A DNA stretch of 33,814 nt from an uncultured Verrucomicrobiales bacterium (GTDB taxonomy: Bacteria > Verrucomicrobiota > Verrucomicrobiia > Limisphaerales > JAYPXF01). The notes below the pieces were generated by a model. That model was not told the origin of the DNA and ran no database searches. It was given only the letters and a program-made list of their open reading frames with translations. The position numbers and the translations under genes are program-made. Positions 33,616-33,814 of the stretch are shown here, one piece after another; within the stretch, counting starts at the first letter, position 1; each line of letters begins with the position of its first letter. The stretch spans positions 1 to 33,814 of the forward strand of contig CALBIE010000233.1 in the NCBI GenBank assembly GCA_937893495.1, read 5' to 3'.

Positions 33616-33814
33616 AAAGGCGGCGGCCATCACTCAAGCACTCCAAACGCTCTGCGACGCACACGCGGGCTGGACTGGCGTGCCGTTGTCCGGTCTGCCC
33701 TGACTGGATCAGGCCATTGCCTTGCTCTGTGAACCTCTGTGTTGTACGTGCCCTCTGTGTTTAACCCGACTTGGCGGACTGGAGGGTGAAAACCACTATT
33801 TTCGGGGCGGCGAC

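Overview
The window looks like chromosomal DNA from the Planctomycetota/Verrucomicrobiota group. I favour Verrucomicrobiota (a Limisphaerales/Pedosphaera-like lineage), an inference from gene content, the near absence of Shine-Dalgarno sites, and many short palindromic repeats between genes. Its hallmark is three '+'-strand gene pairs, each a DUF1549/DUF1553 protein (two with a PSCyt1 haem motif) followed by a Tat-exported DUF1501 protein. These families are typical of, and heavily expanded in, this superphylum.

Layout. 1-470 holds a 60-bp copy of the PSCyt1 coding sequence plus repeat debris. 471-5085 is pair 1. 5593-11397 encodes a 1934-residue secreted fusion: ceramidase-like hydrolase, two LamG domains, PVC-type dehydrogenase, HEAT-like repeats and a C-terminal cytochrome c domain. 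11398-12417 holds a broken small membrane-protein gene and a '-' strand membrane-anchored PH-like protein. 12589-14907 is a secreted FG-GAP propeller. 15069-21589 is a four-gene '+' cluster: DUF1549/DUF1553 with a huge coiled-coil insertion, DUF1501, WD40, and a cytochrome/thioredoxin-fold protein that appears to be a selenoprotein read through an in-frame TGA. 21718-28823 is a '-' strand block: TVP38/DedA membrane protein, decayed DUF547 gene, HU, endonuclease/exonuclease/phosphatase-family protein, sulfatase, sugar isomerase/epimerase and sodium:solute symporter. 29535-33549 is pair 3.

Together the genes suggest surface or periplasmic breakdown of complex, probably sulfated, organic matter: exported sulfatase, hydrolase and dehydrogenase activities, c-type cytochromes to take electrons, an SSS transporter and an isomerase for the products. 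This is inference; no substrate is visible in the sequence.

The strongest unusual signals are: (1) a candidate selenocysteine codon at 21284-21286 in a W-U-G-P-C motif with a hairpin of bacterial SECIS type downstream; (2) a perfect 25-bp inverted repeat inserted in frame in the pair-3 DUF1549 gene, with a sister copy just after its DUF1501 partner; (3) three tandem 390-bp coiled-coil units splitting a DUF1553 domain; (4) two genes broken by small indels, one at a 7-bp tandem duplication and one at an A_AAA_AAG slippery heptamer. No tRNA, rRNA, CRISPR array, transposase or phage gene was seen.
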